Source: Stichopus chloronotus (taxonomy: Eukaryota > Echinodermata > Holothuroidea > Aspidochirotida > Stichopodidae). From it: DNA of 64,000 nt. The stretch spans positions 25,513,911-25,577,910 of the forward strand of contig CM037843.1 in NCBI GenBank assembly GCA_021234535.1. Direction: 5' to 3'. The notes under the pieces were generated by a model, which had not been told where the DNA came from, made no database searches, and saw nothing but the letters and a program-made list of their open reading frames with translations. Shown here in pieces: positions 1 through 9,714 of the stretch; position 1 is the first letter of the stretch; each line of letters opens with the position of its first letter. The position numbers were made by a program, and so were the translations under genes.

Positions 1-1631
1 TATGACTTATGTTTTCCTCAAAGCAAAGTCTCTTTGTTAAAAAAAAATATAAGCTTTAAATTGCCAGTACTGCTAATTCCATCATGAACAGATAGAAGTC
101 ATGGTCAGGTGATACCTTTTCTAGAAAATGACACAAGTGAGTGCATAATGAAGGGGAAATTTTGTTAACACAAGGGCTTAAGTCTGGCTTACCAGCCTCG
201 AAGTGGCTCCATGGACTTACAACACAATGAGCACCAGGCTGTAATCAGTAATCAATTACAACTAATCACATTTTGTCAAGTAATTGTAACCACAATTGCT
301 TGCTTTTGTGAAAAATGAGAAGTAATTAAAATCATAATTGATTACAATGGAAAAGCACAGGTCTACTGTATATGATCCTGGTCATGGTTTAATTATGATT
401 ACAATGAAGTAAATTTCTTTATAGCAAAAGAAGTATACATGATACAATTTTTCTCAGTGCTTCTGCTGGAGAGACTAAAGTATTGTTTCCTGCTCTCTCA
501 GGGCAGCCTGAGTGATAAGGGCAGAGGATTCATTGAATGCAATGATTTCTATGCACTTTGGTAGACTCGATTCAGTTGTTGGTACATTCAGGGACGTGTT
601 TGGTCACTCAGCCACCCTCAACCTGAGCACATCCTTGAAACTGTAGGCTAAGTATAAAAGAAAGTAGTTTCTCATCCCCACTGCAAGAATTTTTCCTCCG
701 GCACAGCTTATTTTTTTTACTATCGAAAGTAGGATTTTTATCTGAAAATGTCATGTCCCGATCACATCCCCAAATCATCTCTCCAAGTCTTTAGTGACGC
801 CTTTGCAACATAGCACTCATTGTAACAGTGATGAAGCATGTAAAAAAAGAAACAGTTCGCTGTGCTGCCAACGGGCCTTTCAGGTTCCTATGTGTAAAAT
901 AAAAAGGGCCCACACGCCCAAATTTTTTGAAAAGTGTGGATGAGAAGCCAGTTTTTTTTTTTTTTTTTTACTTGGCCTTATACAAGTGGTTGACTTTATA
1001 TTAAACACTTCTTAGCAGTCAACCTGACATAATGTAAAATTTAAGTTCAAGTAACTTTAATCAACAGCTTCACTGACAAAAACTTAGATTGAGCCTAGAA
1101 ACTCCCAACAGCTAGTACAACTGGCACGTATGTATGCTATTTGTATTCTGTTCAAATGTATTATAAGACAAATGAGTAATCAATCTTTACAGTAGTGTTC
1201 AGACACCAGTGAGATACAACATGGTGCCACTTGGAGAGTTTTTTGCTTCATTTAAAATAGCAGTAGCCTACAGTGTTGTCAATTTTTATTTTTAGCTGAG
1301 CTAGGCTGTCCTGGGTAGGGTATATTATTAGGGGATGTTCCCTTTTTTCGGAGAAAAGGTAATTTTCACATGGTTGGCAGGCTGTCCCATAAAAGTCCCC
1401 TTGGAGAACGCTGCTCTAACATATATGTACGTGTGCTAAAATCATAACGCAGTATTACAAATGGGAACAATACATTACCTTCAGAGTTGTCTATATGTTG
1501 CCTAGAAATCTACTTTCAGATATGCAAAGGAAAACTTGAAGTACCTGTAATTGGTTCTGCAAAGGTTTACAGTACATTCAGATGTAATGACCTGAAGCCT
1601 GATGTATAATGAAAGGGAATTTTGTTAACAT
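1..1631. other. Non-coding stretch, probably WDR20-like intron
   Basis: No coding signal recognised. It lies downstream, on the minus strand, of the WDR20-like first exon, so it is probably intronic. It has T and A runs (near 950-970) and a short repeat near 145-200 (TTTTGTTAACA core) that recurs near 1605-1636 at the site where the copia element inserted. Confidence 0.4.
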
Positions 1632-1636
1632 AAATC
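1632..1636. repeat. Target-site duplication of the copia element, left copy
   Basis: AAATC directly before the 5' LTR. The same five bases follow the 3' LTR at 4544-4548. Five-base duplications are usual for Ty1/copia integration. Confidence 0.85.
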
Positions 1637-1865
1637 TGTTGGAAAAGGAATGTAGTGTACAGTCAGTTGTGGGGTTAACCATCATAGTTGTGATAGTTTC
1701 CTATTGTCATGCTAATCAATAAGTATCCTCACAGAACCATGTGCTCTTCTTTGCTCTTTATATTCAGTTGTTTGTATGTACAGTTGTCAGTATAGTCAGT
1801 CTGCAATAAAGGTTCCCTGTAGTCACAGGGTTGTCAGCTGTGAGTTGTCAGCTTTATTTCTAACA
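1637..1865 (+). repeat. 5' LTR of the copia element
   Basis: It begins TGTTGGAAAAGG and ends TTTCTAACA, with TG..CA termini. It contains an AATAAA at about 1805-1810 that could serve for polyadenylation when present in the 3' copy. It matches 4311-4543 throughout apart from a few substitutions and a 4-bp indel near GTACGTCAG. Confidence 0.9.
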
Positions 1866-1880
1866 GGTTATGTACCCAGG
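1866..1880 (+). promoter_or_regulatory. Primer-binding site, internal initiator-tRNA type
   Basis: GGTTATGTACCCAGG starts immediately after the 5' LTR. From memory it resembles the Drosophila copia primer site, which pairs with an internal segment of initiator methionine tRNA (half-tRNA primer) rather than with the tRNA 3' end. The position is seen; the primer assignment is by resemblance. Confidence 0.55.
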
Positions 1881-2054
1881 ACGTTACTCTGGAGGTTAAC
1901 CTTGTGTAATTGTATTGAGTTTGGACAGTTTGGTTCTTTGGCACTGTATTTTGGAAATGTTTATGTATATTGGTAAATTGGACACCATTATGGCTGGTAC
2001 AGAAGATATATATGAGTTGGAAAATGGACAAACTGGCTGACATGGAAATTTCAG

Positions 2055-2739
2055 ATGAAGCATTTGCTGCTTGCAAAAGGTCTGTGGGGCTATGTAGATG
2101 ACTCAGAAAATTTAGCCAACAAAGCAGATGAGAAACAAAAGAGTGAGTACCTGAAAGAGGCACAAATGACACTGTCTATAATTGTGTTGGCAATTGCAAC
2201 TAGTCAGTTGTATTTGATTACATCGTGTGAAACACCAAAAGATGCGTGGAATGCACTTTGTACTCAGTTCGAAAGAGATTCTATAGCCAACAAAATTCTA
2301 CTGAAGAAAAAGGTATTATCGGACTGAAATGGCTGAGGGTGAGTCTGTCGATAACCACTTGAAGAGGATGAAAGAGATAACAGATCGTCTAGCTTCCATT
2401 GGTGCTCCCATTTCAGAAGAAGACCAGGTTGTGACCTTGTTAGGAAGTTTACCTGATAGTTATACCACGTTAGTGACCGCACTTGAAGCCCGTGGTGATG
2501 AGTTGAAATTAAGAGATGTTCAGCAAGCTCTTATACACGAAGAGCAGAAGAAAAATGAAGTCATCAGTCAATCATCATGTTACAAGGCACAGGAGAATGC
2601 TCTGGTAGGTGGAGAGCCGAATGGAGGTAGGATGTCTAGACGACCAGTAAGGTGCTACGGCTGTGGAGAGTTAGGACATTTTCGTAGAGATTGTATAAAT
2701 GTCCAGTCCAAATCTTCGAAGCAAAGGAAGGAAAAGTAG
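2055..2739 (+). pseudogene. gag: Copia gag, frameshifted
   Basis: This is the nucleocapsid precursor region. The first frame (2055-2327) carries the alpha-helical gag block with KDAWNALCTQFE. A stop near 2326 and a frame change lead to 2329-2739, which has ITDRLASIGAPISEEDQVV and then a CCHC zinc knuckle, CYGCGELGHFRRDC, at about 2653-2694. This order and the knuckle are typical of Ty1/copia gag. The true start probably lies upstream of 2055, near the LTR, in a degraded frame. As it stands the protein cannot be made as one piece. Confidence 0.8.
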
Positions 2740-3034
2740 CAGGAAGTCCACTCGTACACATAGTAAGACACACCATCAAGTCAGAACAGTAAATGACAAT
2801 GACTCAGATTCTGAGAGCGATGATTTCTCTAGTGCGTTTGTCCTATCGGATTTGCATTCAAAAAGGAAATGGCTAGTTGATTCTGGTGCATCGAGTCATA
2901 TGGCATGTCTGAAGAAAGTGTTTTGTGATTATGATGAACTGAAAGAACCACAGAACGTTGGACTTGGTGACGGTAGGTCAGTTAAGGCAATAGGAATTGG
3001 CACAGTTAGATTGGGATATGTTGCAAAATGGTGA
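2699..3034 (+). pseudogene. Copia protease remnant
   Basis: An open frame after the gag zinc knuckle contains KWLVDSGASSHM. The DSGA motif holds the catalytic aspartate of the retroviral-type aspartic protease of copia elements. The frame stops at 3032-3034 after GYVAKW, while recognisable protease-to-integrase linker sequence (LHVPDLASNLFSV) continues in another frame from about 3055. The Asp motif is intact but the polyprotein is broken. Confidence 0.75.
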
Positions 3035-3054
3035 ATTATGCCCAAAGGCAACCT

Positions 3055-3720
3055 TGCACTCGGTGCTACATGTTCCAGATCTTGCATCAAATCTATTTTC
3101 AGTGAAAGTTGCAACAGAAAAGGGATATTTTGTGCAATTTGGACGAAAACAGGTGTGAAATCAAGTCAAGTGACAGGAAAGTGCGAGCAGTCGGCCAACT
3201 TAAAGGAAAACTGTACCGTCTTGACTGTAAGTTAGTATCTAAGCCCAGTACTTTTACTGCCATAAGTAAAATAAGTCAAGCAGATTTGTGGCATCAACGG
3301 TTAGGACATTTGAACAAACGCTACTTGAAGGAAATTGTCATGAAGGGTATGGTGAATGGTGTCGGTATGTAGCGTGTAGATGACCTTTCTTTCTGTGAAG
3401 GATGTGTCATGGGAAAGATGCACAAAAAGTCTTTCAATTCAGTGGAGAGAAGTTCGTTCAAAGCAAAGACTTCAGCTCATTCACAGATGATGTCTTTGGT
3501 CCAATGCAAACTGACTCACTTGGTGGTCACAAGTATTTTGTCACATTTATTGACGATCATTCTAGGTGTTGTAAAGTGTATTTTATGCAAAGTAAAAGTG
3601 AAGTACTTGACAAATTTACGGAGTTTGAGGCCTTTACTACTAGAGAAAGCGGTGAACAAGTAGGTACCTTACGTACTGATAATGGTGGGGAGTACATGTC
3701 GAAAGAATTCAAATCCAAAC
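3055..3720 (+). pseudogene. Copia integrase remnant, truncated
   Basis: The pre-integrase zinc-binding pattern is visible as LWHQRLGHLNK followed by CEGCVMGK (HHCC type), and the catalytic core as KYFVTFIDDHSR and then LRTDNGGEY. These supply the first two acidic residues of the DDE triad. Stops and frame changes occur near 3372 and 3480. Just after EYMSKEFKSK the sequence jumps, at about 3705-3725, into the end of the reverse transcriptase/RNase H region, so the third catalytic residue and the C-terminal domain are absent. Confidence 0.75.
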
Positions 3721-4303
3721 AAATCCCACCTAACAGCTGTGAAAAGAATTTTACGTTATCTCAAAGGGACAATATATTTAGTCTTAAGGTATGAGAAGGG
3801 GTCAGATTGCAACCTGGTAGGGTATTCTGATGCAGATTGGGTAGGAGACATAGATTGTAGATGGTCAACCACTGGAAACCTCTTTTTGATGTCAGGTGGT
3901 GTAATTTCTTGGCTTAGTAAAAGACAAAGTTCGGTGTCTCTGTCAACAGCAGAAGCAGAATATGTTGCTTTGTGTTCAGCATCTCAAGAAACAGTTTGAT
4001 TAAGAGGACTTTTTCATGAACTAAGAAAAACGGAAGAGTCAGCAAACCATCATATATGTATATAATCAAAGTACTATTGCTATGGCCAAAGATCCAAGTA
4101 AGCATTCAAGAACAAAGCATATCGATATTAAATTTCATTTTGTGCGAGAAGTTGCTAGTAAATATCTAGTGGAATTAAAGTATTGCCCAACTGAGCATAT
4201 GCTAGCGGACATGTTGACGAAACCATTATCTACAAGAAAGTTTCAAATTATTCGTGAGAATTTGGGATTGGTCAAGTATGAAAATCAACAGACTGTTCAC
4301 TAA
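3700..4303 (+). pseudogene. Copia RNase H and polyprotein C-terminus
   Basis: After the deletion the frame reads SHLTAVKRILRYLKGT, then YSDADWVGD and STAEAEYVAL. These are the standard copia end-of-RT and RNase H motifs, with catalytic D and E residues. A stop at about 3997-3999 breaks the frame; the C-terminus resumes at 4082-4303 (KHIDIKFHFVRE and LADMLTKPL) and ends eight bases before the 3' LTR. The palm of the reverse transcriptase is not present anywhere in the element. Confidence 0.8.
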
Positions 4304-4310
4304 GTGGGAG
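4302..4310 (+). promoter_or_regulatory. Polypurine tract
   Basis: AAGTGGGAG abuts the 3' LTR start (TGTTGG at 4311). This is the expected position and composition for the plus-strand primer of a copia element. Confidence 0.7.
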
Positions 4311-4543
4311 TGTTGGAAAGGAATGTAGTGGACAGTCAGTTGTCTGGTTAGCCATCATAGTTGTGATAAGTTTCCTATTGTCATGCTAATCAATAAGTAT
4401 CCTCACAGAACCATGTGCTCTTCTTTGCTCTTTATATTCAGTTGTTTGTATGTACAGTTGTCAGTATAGTACGTCAGTCTGCAATAAAGGTTCCCTGTAG
4501 TCACAGGGTTGTCAGCTGTGAGTTGTCAGCTTTACTTCTAACA
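4311..4543 (+). repeat. 3' LTR of the copia element
   Basis: The second copy of the LTR, 233 bp, runs from TGTTGGAAAGG to CTTCTAACA. It differs from the 5' copy by about five substitutions and three short indels, the largest being 4 bp. It is followed by the AAATC duplication at 4544-4548. Confidence 0.9.
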
Positions 4544-4548
4544 AAATC

Positions 4549-4974
4549 TAAGTCCAGATTGCCTAACTTAGATTGGCTCCGCTGATTTGAAGTCACAGTA
4601 TACCAAGACGCCAGCTCTAAGGTGAAAACACTGTTGCAGGGTATTCTGTGATAGTGCCCCTAGCCTATCTTAAGGTAACAACTGCCTTTCTGTATATGAT
4701 GCTTAACCTAGCCTACGGTCTGGCTAAGTTAGTCCATTGGCCTATCCCATCATGAAGAGACTACCAAGATATTTTGGGTCAAAGTTACATACTCCACTAG
4801 TAGGCTGTTTTAAATGATGCAGGTGATGTTAAAACGGAGTAACTGCAAAATACTACCATCAATTTTGGAAGAACACTTCTTAAAAGTCAAATGATCTGTT
4901 AATGTTGCTCTAAATATTATAACAGTACTGTCTTCCCAGTGTGATGGAGATTATGAGTCATGACGTTATGTTAC
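4549..4974. other. Non-coding stretch
   Basis: No gene recognised. The first ~25 bases continue the repeat interrupted by the copia insertion. The rest is unremarkable AT-rich sequence, probably intronic to the WDR20-like gene. Confidence 0.35.
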
Positions 4975-5435
4975 AGTGAAAGAATAGAACTATGATCATT
5001 GCAGCTTGGAAAGGAAGACTGTGTCCTAAACGGAGACACGGTCAGCAGTGCCATGGTGAGGAAAGATGATGCATGATTATCACATCATGTTAGAACTCTG
5101 ATTATTGTAGCTTGATGAGTAAGAATCAAGTCCAAAGCGTAGTCACAGTCGCAGTGCCATGGCGAGGAAAGACACATGATTATGACATCATGCTTACTAG
5201 TAAATCAATAGCTTGATAATTAAGGAAGAACAAGTCCCAAGCAGAGGTATGGTCGTGTTGCTATTGTTAGGAAAGTCACATGATTTTTAGGACATGTTTT
5301 GTACAGTAAATGAATAGAAATTTGATCATTTTAGTTGAAGTGTAAGACCATGTACTGCATCAAGTAGAGGCATGTTCACAGTGCTACAGTGAGGGAAGTC
5401 ACCTGAGTTTGATGTCATGTTCATTCAATGTTGGG
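4975..5435. repeat. Four ~115-bp degenerate tandem repeats
   Basis: Each unit contains a GATCATT-type start, a CAAGTC(C)-type middle, a CAGTGCCATGG-like segment, then GAGGAAAG and CACATGATTATGACATCATG. Copies start near 4975, 5090, 5205 and 5315. The third and fourth have decayed most. Confidence 0.7.
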
Positions 5436-5880
5436 CATGTATTGAAGAGTTTCTTTCTTGAGAACGATGCAACATTACTATATAAATAATACATGGGGGT
5501 GGGGATTTACAGCCACTTCGTTTATCATTATTGGACCATGTCTGAAGCAGTGGCAGGCTCGCAGTGCCACAATAAGCCATTAGTCTCCTAACTCCTTACT
5601 TTAGACTCACTCAGTGCACATGTCAATATTTTGTATCTGATTGACCGCAACCGTGTCTCCATGGTAGAAAGTGTTTGGGCCATTGTATTCAGTGGTTGTA
5701 CCAACAAAAGTAGGAAAAGCCATTTATTTGTTCTATCCTAGCGACAAATGTTACTTTAAAAGTTCACTAAAGCCTGTGGTTATGTTATTATGGCGCTACA
5801 GCCTTAATTTAAACAGTGCTTAACTATTGAACTGTATGCCGTACCGCTACCAGCGTACAAATATATTCACTTCACTGTAC
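5436..5880. other. Start of WDR20-like intron, no other feature seen
   Basis: This lies immediately downstream (minus strand) of the WDR20-like exon and starts with a GTACAG donor at 5880. No further exon of that gene was recognised here. Confidence 0.4.
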
Positions 5881-6126
5881 CTTTCGTACACCTTTGTACG
5901 GATAAAAGTATAGCTCCCTGCCAATGTTGAAGAAGATCATGTCGTTGCAAACATCACCGTCATCGAGGCAGATAAAAGAAACTTTCACTGGTAAATGATT
6001 ATTAGGATTGCCTGGAATTCTAGTAGGTCGTGAGTACTCTGAGAGGCGCATGAGCTTGTAAACCCCTTCCCTGGTGTTAAATTGCTGCTTCACCTCTTCT
6101 TTGCCACCTCCCTCCGAAGCGGCCAT
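5881..6126 (-). CDS. WDR20: WDR20-like protein, first coding exon only
   Basis: The exon encodes 82 residues from an ATG in good context (GCAAAATGGCC). It opens MAASEGGGKEEVKQQF, then has REGVYKLMRLSEYSRP, PVKVSF and NIGRELYFYPYKGVRK. From memory this parallels the N-terminus of vertebrate WDR20, with the SEYSRP, PV(R/K)VSF and GRELYFY..KGVRK blocks in the same order. WDR20 is a WD40 protein that binds the USP12/USP46 deubiquitinase complexes with UAF1. The exon ends in phase 0 at AAG with donor GTACAG (5880 downward), where the open frame would otherwise stop two codons later. The WD repeats must be encoded by exons farther left, beyond the window or unrecognised. The related paralog DMWD is an alternative name. 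Confidence 0.85.
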
Positions 6127-6311
6127 TTTGCTAGTTTGTAATATTGTGGTGGCAGTATGCGTATTTTAAATGCGAGTGTCAGAATGCACATGTATGATAC
6201 TTGTCTCATACTGTCTCGATACGAAAATAGGATCAAACCAATTTTGCCCAGGCTTAGGGTTCTAGCCCGGGAGCTCATAGCGTTATTCAGCTGAAAAGGT
6301 ACGAAGGTTGG
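6127..6311 (-). promoter_or_regulatory. Probable 5' UTR/promoter of the WDR20-like gene
   Basis: This is the sequence upstream of the WDR20-like ATG on the minus strand. No clear TATA box was seen. Placement rests only on adjacency to the exon. Confidence 0.3.
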
Positions 6312-7188
6312 ATGGTCCCATCATGTGGATTGGGGCCAAAGAGTCAAGGAATGGGATTACTGCTGGGGCGCATCCTGTACATTTGGCCTGAGGAACCATA
6401 CCGAAGCCGGGGGGGGGGGGGGGCAAAATGCATTTATTCAGCAGGTGCATGGGTAAATGCAACTGGAACTTGAAAATGTAAACTAAGGCCTCAAAATGCG
6501 ACTATGGTACAAAACCTTTTTGTTCAGCTGAAAAAGTACATGGATAAAGCTTTTTGTATTTCAAAGAGTTTTAGGGATGTAAAAAAGTACCAATGACGGC
6601 AATTTTTCTTGTACACTGAGCTTAGACAACAGCACTAAAAGGGCCCACAATGAGTTTTTTTTTAGTTGAAAAGTATATAGTTGGTTTTGTCTCTGAGAAA
6701 GCACATCTTAGGAATCACAAAAATACCAATTATAGCAACTTTATCTTGCACATGGGCCCAGGCAGCAACCCAAAATTGGCCCATGACCCATAACAACTTT
6801 TGTTGACCTGAAATGGTACATGGATAACTCTTTTTGCCACGGTGATTGAAAGAGTATATCTTAGCGATCACAAAAAAGAATCACCAAATACAAAAAGAAT
6901 CATCCATGTACTCGGTTAAGCTGAAAAAAAAACACCGAATTTTGAGCCCGCGCTAGCAATCAAAGGCATCTGTTTGATGCCCCAAACAGGATAAAGTTGA
7001 CAATTAAAATGACAATTAGTAAGCTCTACTGAGTGGGCATTTTCCAGTTAAATTTACCCATGTACCCTTTCACCTAAATATATTCATTTTAGACCCCTTT
7101 GGGGGCCTCGTACGCCTAATGTACGAGATGTGCATCGGAGCGATCCCATTCCTTGACTTCTGGGCCCCAACCAGCATGATAGAACCAC
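6312..7188. mobile_element. Non-autonomous inverted-repeat element with internal tandem repeats
   Basis: The left arm (about 6312-6475) and the reverse complement of the right arm (about 7025-7188) share a long series of blocks: ATCATG, TTGGGGCC, AGTCAAGGAATGGGAT, GTACATT, and GCATGGGTAAAT/ACATGGGTAAAT followed by AACTGG. Between the arms are about three tandem copies of a ~140-bp unit (starts near 6521, 6659 and 6801), each with a CTGAAA.GTACATGGATAA-like start and a GGGCCCA segment. There is no transposase-like ORF, so it looks like a MITE-type derivative. Superfamily unknown; no clear target duplication seen. Confidence 0.6.
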
Positions 7189-7390
7189 AGTGACTACAAT
7201 AATTCCACATCTCTTAGAACATTTTCCTCATGATAAGGACAAGCGTCACCACTATAAACGTTGGAAGAGCAATCAACTCACTCATCAGGACAACGTATTA
7301 CATTGTTCTCTAAATTTGTTTGATAACTTAACTAACGCGGACATCTATATACTAATTTCTTGACAATGAAGAAGCTTCTACAACAAGAGG
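7189..7390. other. Short non-coding stretch
   Basis: No feature recognised between the inverted-repeat element and the GTAGCCA-type element that follows. Confidence 0.3.
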
Positions 7391-7956
7391 TCGGGCCCGT
7401 AGCCACACTGGGGGGGGGGGAATTTTTCGGAAAATGTTCTGCCTTACTAGAAAAAAAGCTGAAACTGAACATCATTAAAAATTGAGTATAGTAATTAATC
7501 TGGTGGAATCTTCTCAGTGGACCTGTATAACTTTAAGCTTCTTTTGTTTGTATGGGTTGGATGAGGAGTGAACCGGAAAGTATTAAGAATAAGAACAAAA
7601 AATTTCCGGTATATGCTCCGCACGTATAGCAAGCCACTCTACTTTTTCTTCCCGATTTGATGATAGCATCAAATAATTAGAATAATCATGAAATATTTAA
7701 AGATATCTGCAATAAGTTTCATGATATCTTTAATCTTTAATTAATTAAAGATATCTGCAATTCTTCCCAGCTATTTTGCTGATAACAATAGATCTATTTC
7801 ATGATTGTAAATCTACACACAAAGGGACACAAAGATTTGTTCAACACAGATTCACTTGATCGGGATCATTTATTCTTCAAGTAATCTAATAATCTGACGA
7901 TCTGATTATCTGGTGACTGGAACTCCGCCCCCGCTGGCTACGCCACTGCCACAGTC
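7391..7956. mobile_element. Possible small TIR element (GTAGCCA-type ends)
   Basis: The left end reads CCCGTAGCCACACTGGGGGG. The right end, reverse complemented, reads GTGGCGTAGCCAGCGGGGG. The ends are inverted and about 560 bp apart. A G-tract follows the motif on each side, as in many metazoan miniature elements. The interior is AT-rich with a local palindromic stretch (7660-7760) and no ORF. Confidence 0.4.
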
Positions 7957-9714
7957 TCTACAACTACATTCAAGGGATTTAAAGCCCACATCAGCCGGTG
8001 CAGCAGAGGATCTTCAAGAGCGAAAACTTCATATCCCCTAAACTTTTAGGCTATGCCTTCGAGCCCTTGCTAACCTAAATAGGTGAATAAACTTTCAGGA
8101 GTTGTATAGGCTACCAATACAAAGGGACTCAGGTGCATAGGCGACGAAACGAGGATGAGGGGGGGGGGGGGAGAGCTGGCGGAGGAACAGTTCCCCAATG
8201 ATTTTTCTGGGGACCTCCCCCCTATAAAATGACTTGAAATGTAATATTCATGTTTCAGTAATGTCAGTCCAGACTAAATATAGGTAAACTTGGCATGGTT
8301 GATCTAGAAATATATATTTTTTTATTATTATTATTATTTAGATAATCAAAGTGACTATAGCGTTTTGCATGATAATAATCTTGTTGAATTATATCAGCAA
8401 CATGTCACTTACCACCTGTTAATACTGCCCATACCACACAAAATCAGTCATGTGATAGGTAATGTCTATGTATTCATCCTCTTTAGTTTTCCCTACAATC
8501 TCGGGCTACAATCTCGCAGAACTCCCAGGGACTTCGCCCACTGAATCCCCACCAGAGTTTTACCTCTGGACTCGACCAGGGGCCCTTATGTGGACTCCCC
8601 ACATAAATTACATCTTTCGCCACCTATGAGGTGGAACTAAGAACTATTCGGTCAATTCATTTTTTATTTGAAAAATATCTTGCCTTCAAAATAATTACGG
8701 GGTTGTGAAGGAGGGGGGGGGGAGTTAGATCGTGACAAAACATAAGGAAACGTATGTTGCATCAGTTTATTTGTAATGCATCTGGATTTTGTCGCTACTA
8801 GTCACCTAGAACGAAACGTTGCGAAATGACTCTGAGATGTAGTGTCAACATCAAATTGCAAAAGGAACCATTTTTGCCAACAGTGTTGCCCATAAACTTC
8901 CAACCATGTGTTGGTATGTAAGGCCGTTTAACATTTGCCTACAACCCTACACACCTGCGAACGCTTACTGAGATCTGTCCCATCTAAGACCCAAGGCCTC
9001 TATATTTATGAGTCCTCCTTAACGTCTGATGATTGGCTCAAAAGAGCATGAATAATCATAATCCAAGGAAAAGAGGTATTGAGTGCTACCGAGTGTAATT
9101 GATTATCTGAACATACAAGAATTGTAATAGCTTACAATCTGTACGCAGATTCAATCGGAATCAAAGAGATAGTTCTCGGAAGTTGGCATTATGCAAGCAG
9201 TCAGAGCTGATGCAGGAGTAATACACGTTCGTTGTACTATGTTGCCCAGGGAGAAGTTTCACTCATGTATAAAGTATTCCTTCGATTCTTCCACAGGTAT
9301 CAGTTAGTCTTGTGGTGTTGTAACCATGACAACTCACCACCCCCTACCATGGCAATATCCTAGCAGTGCAATCTCCTCTAGGGCTGACAATTAAAATTCC
9401 CACCAGGACAATGGGGAATCATGGGAAATTGTCCGGGTTGGTAACTGTTCATGGGGACTTGTCCATTGGAAGTTGCCCTTAATGGGAGTTGCACGTTCGA
9501 AATTGTCCGAAGGACAATTGTCTGGGTGGAGGGGGACGGTCCGTAAACCACGTTGTAACATGCTCTTAGAGGAGCACAAATATGGTGCGTGAGCTGTAGT
9601 TGCTTTGGACCAATCCATTACAAACCAAAGTCAGTATGTGGCTCTAAAACTTGCGGTGAGAGACTATCAACAGAGCAAGACAATGATTTGGTTGCTGTTA
9701 CCGGACAAATGTGC
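7957..9714. other. Gene-free stretch with G-tracts
   Basis: No coding exon recognised. Simple features are a G-run near 8160-8172, a TTA microsatellite at 8321-8340, a G-run near 8714-8722, and a set of short GGACAATTG/AATTGTCC-like motifs at 9400-9530. Confidence 0.4.

Larger units (their letters stand above)
1632..4548 (+). mobile_element. Ty1/copia LTR retrotransposon, internal-deletion derivative
   Basis: The element has two near-identical LTRs of 229 and 233 bp that start TGTTGG and end CTAACA, a 5-bp AAATC target duplication, a primer-binding site, a polypurine tract and recognisable copia gag, protease, integrase and RNase H pieces in copia order. The interior is only about 2.45 kb, well short of a full copia element, because the C-terminal integrase and nearly all of the reverse transcriptase are missing. 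Several frameshifts and stops break the remaining reading frame, so it cannot move on its own. Hand comparison of the LTRs gives about five substitutions and three small indels, which suggests a fairly recent insertion. It probably sits in an intron of the WDR20-like gene on the opposite strand. Confidence 0.9.

Noticed and set aside
1834..2172. 112-codon minus-strand frame overlapping the copia LTR and gag
   Set aside because: It is antisense to the gag region and LTR and has no recognisable motif.
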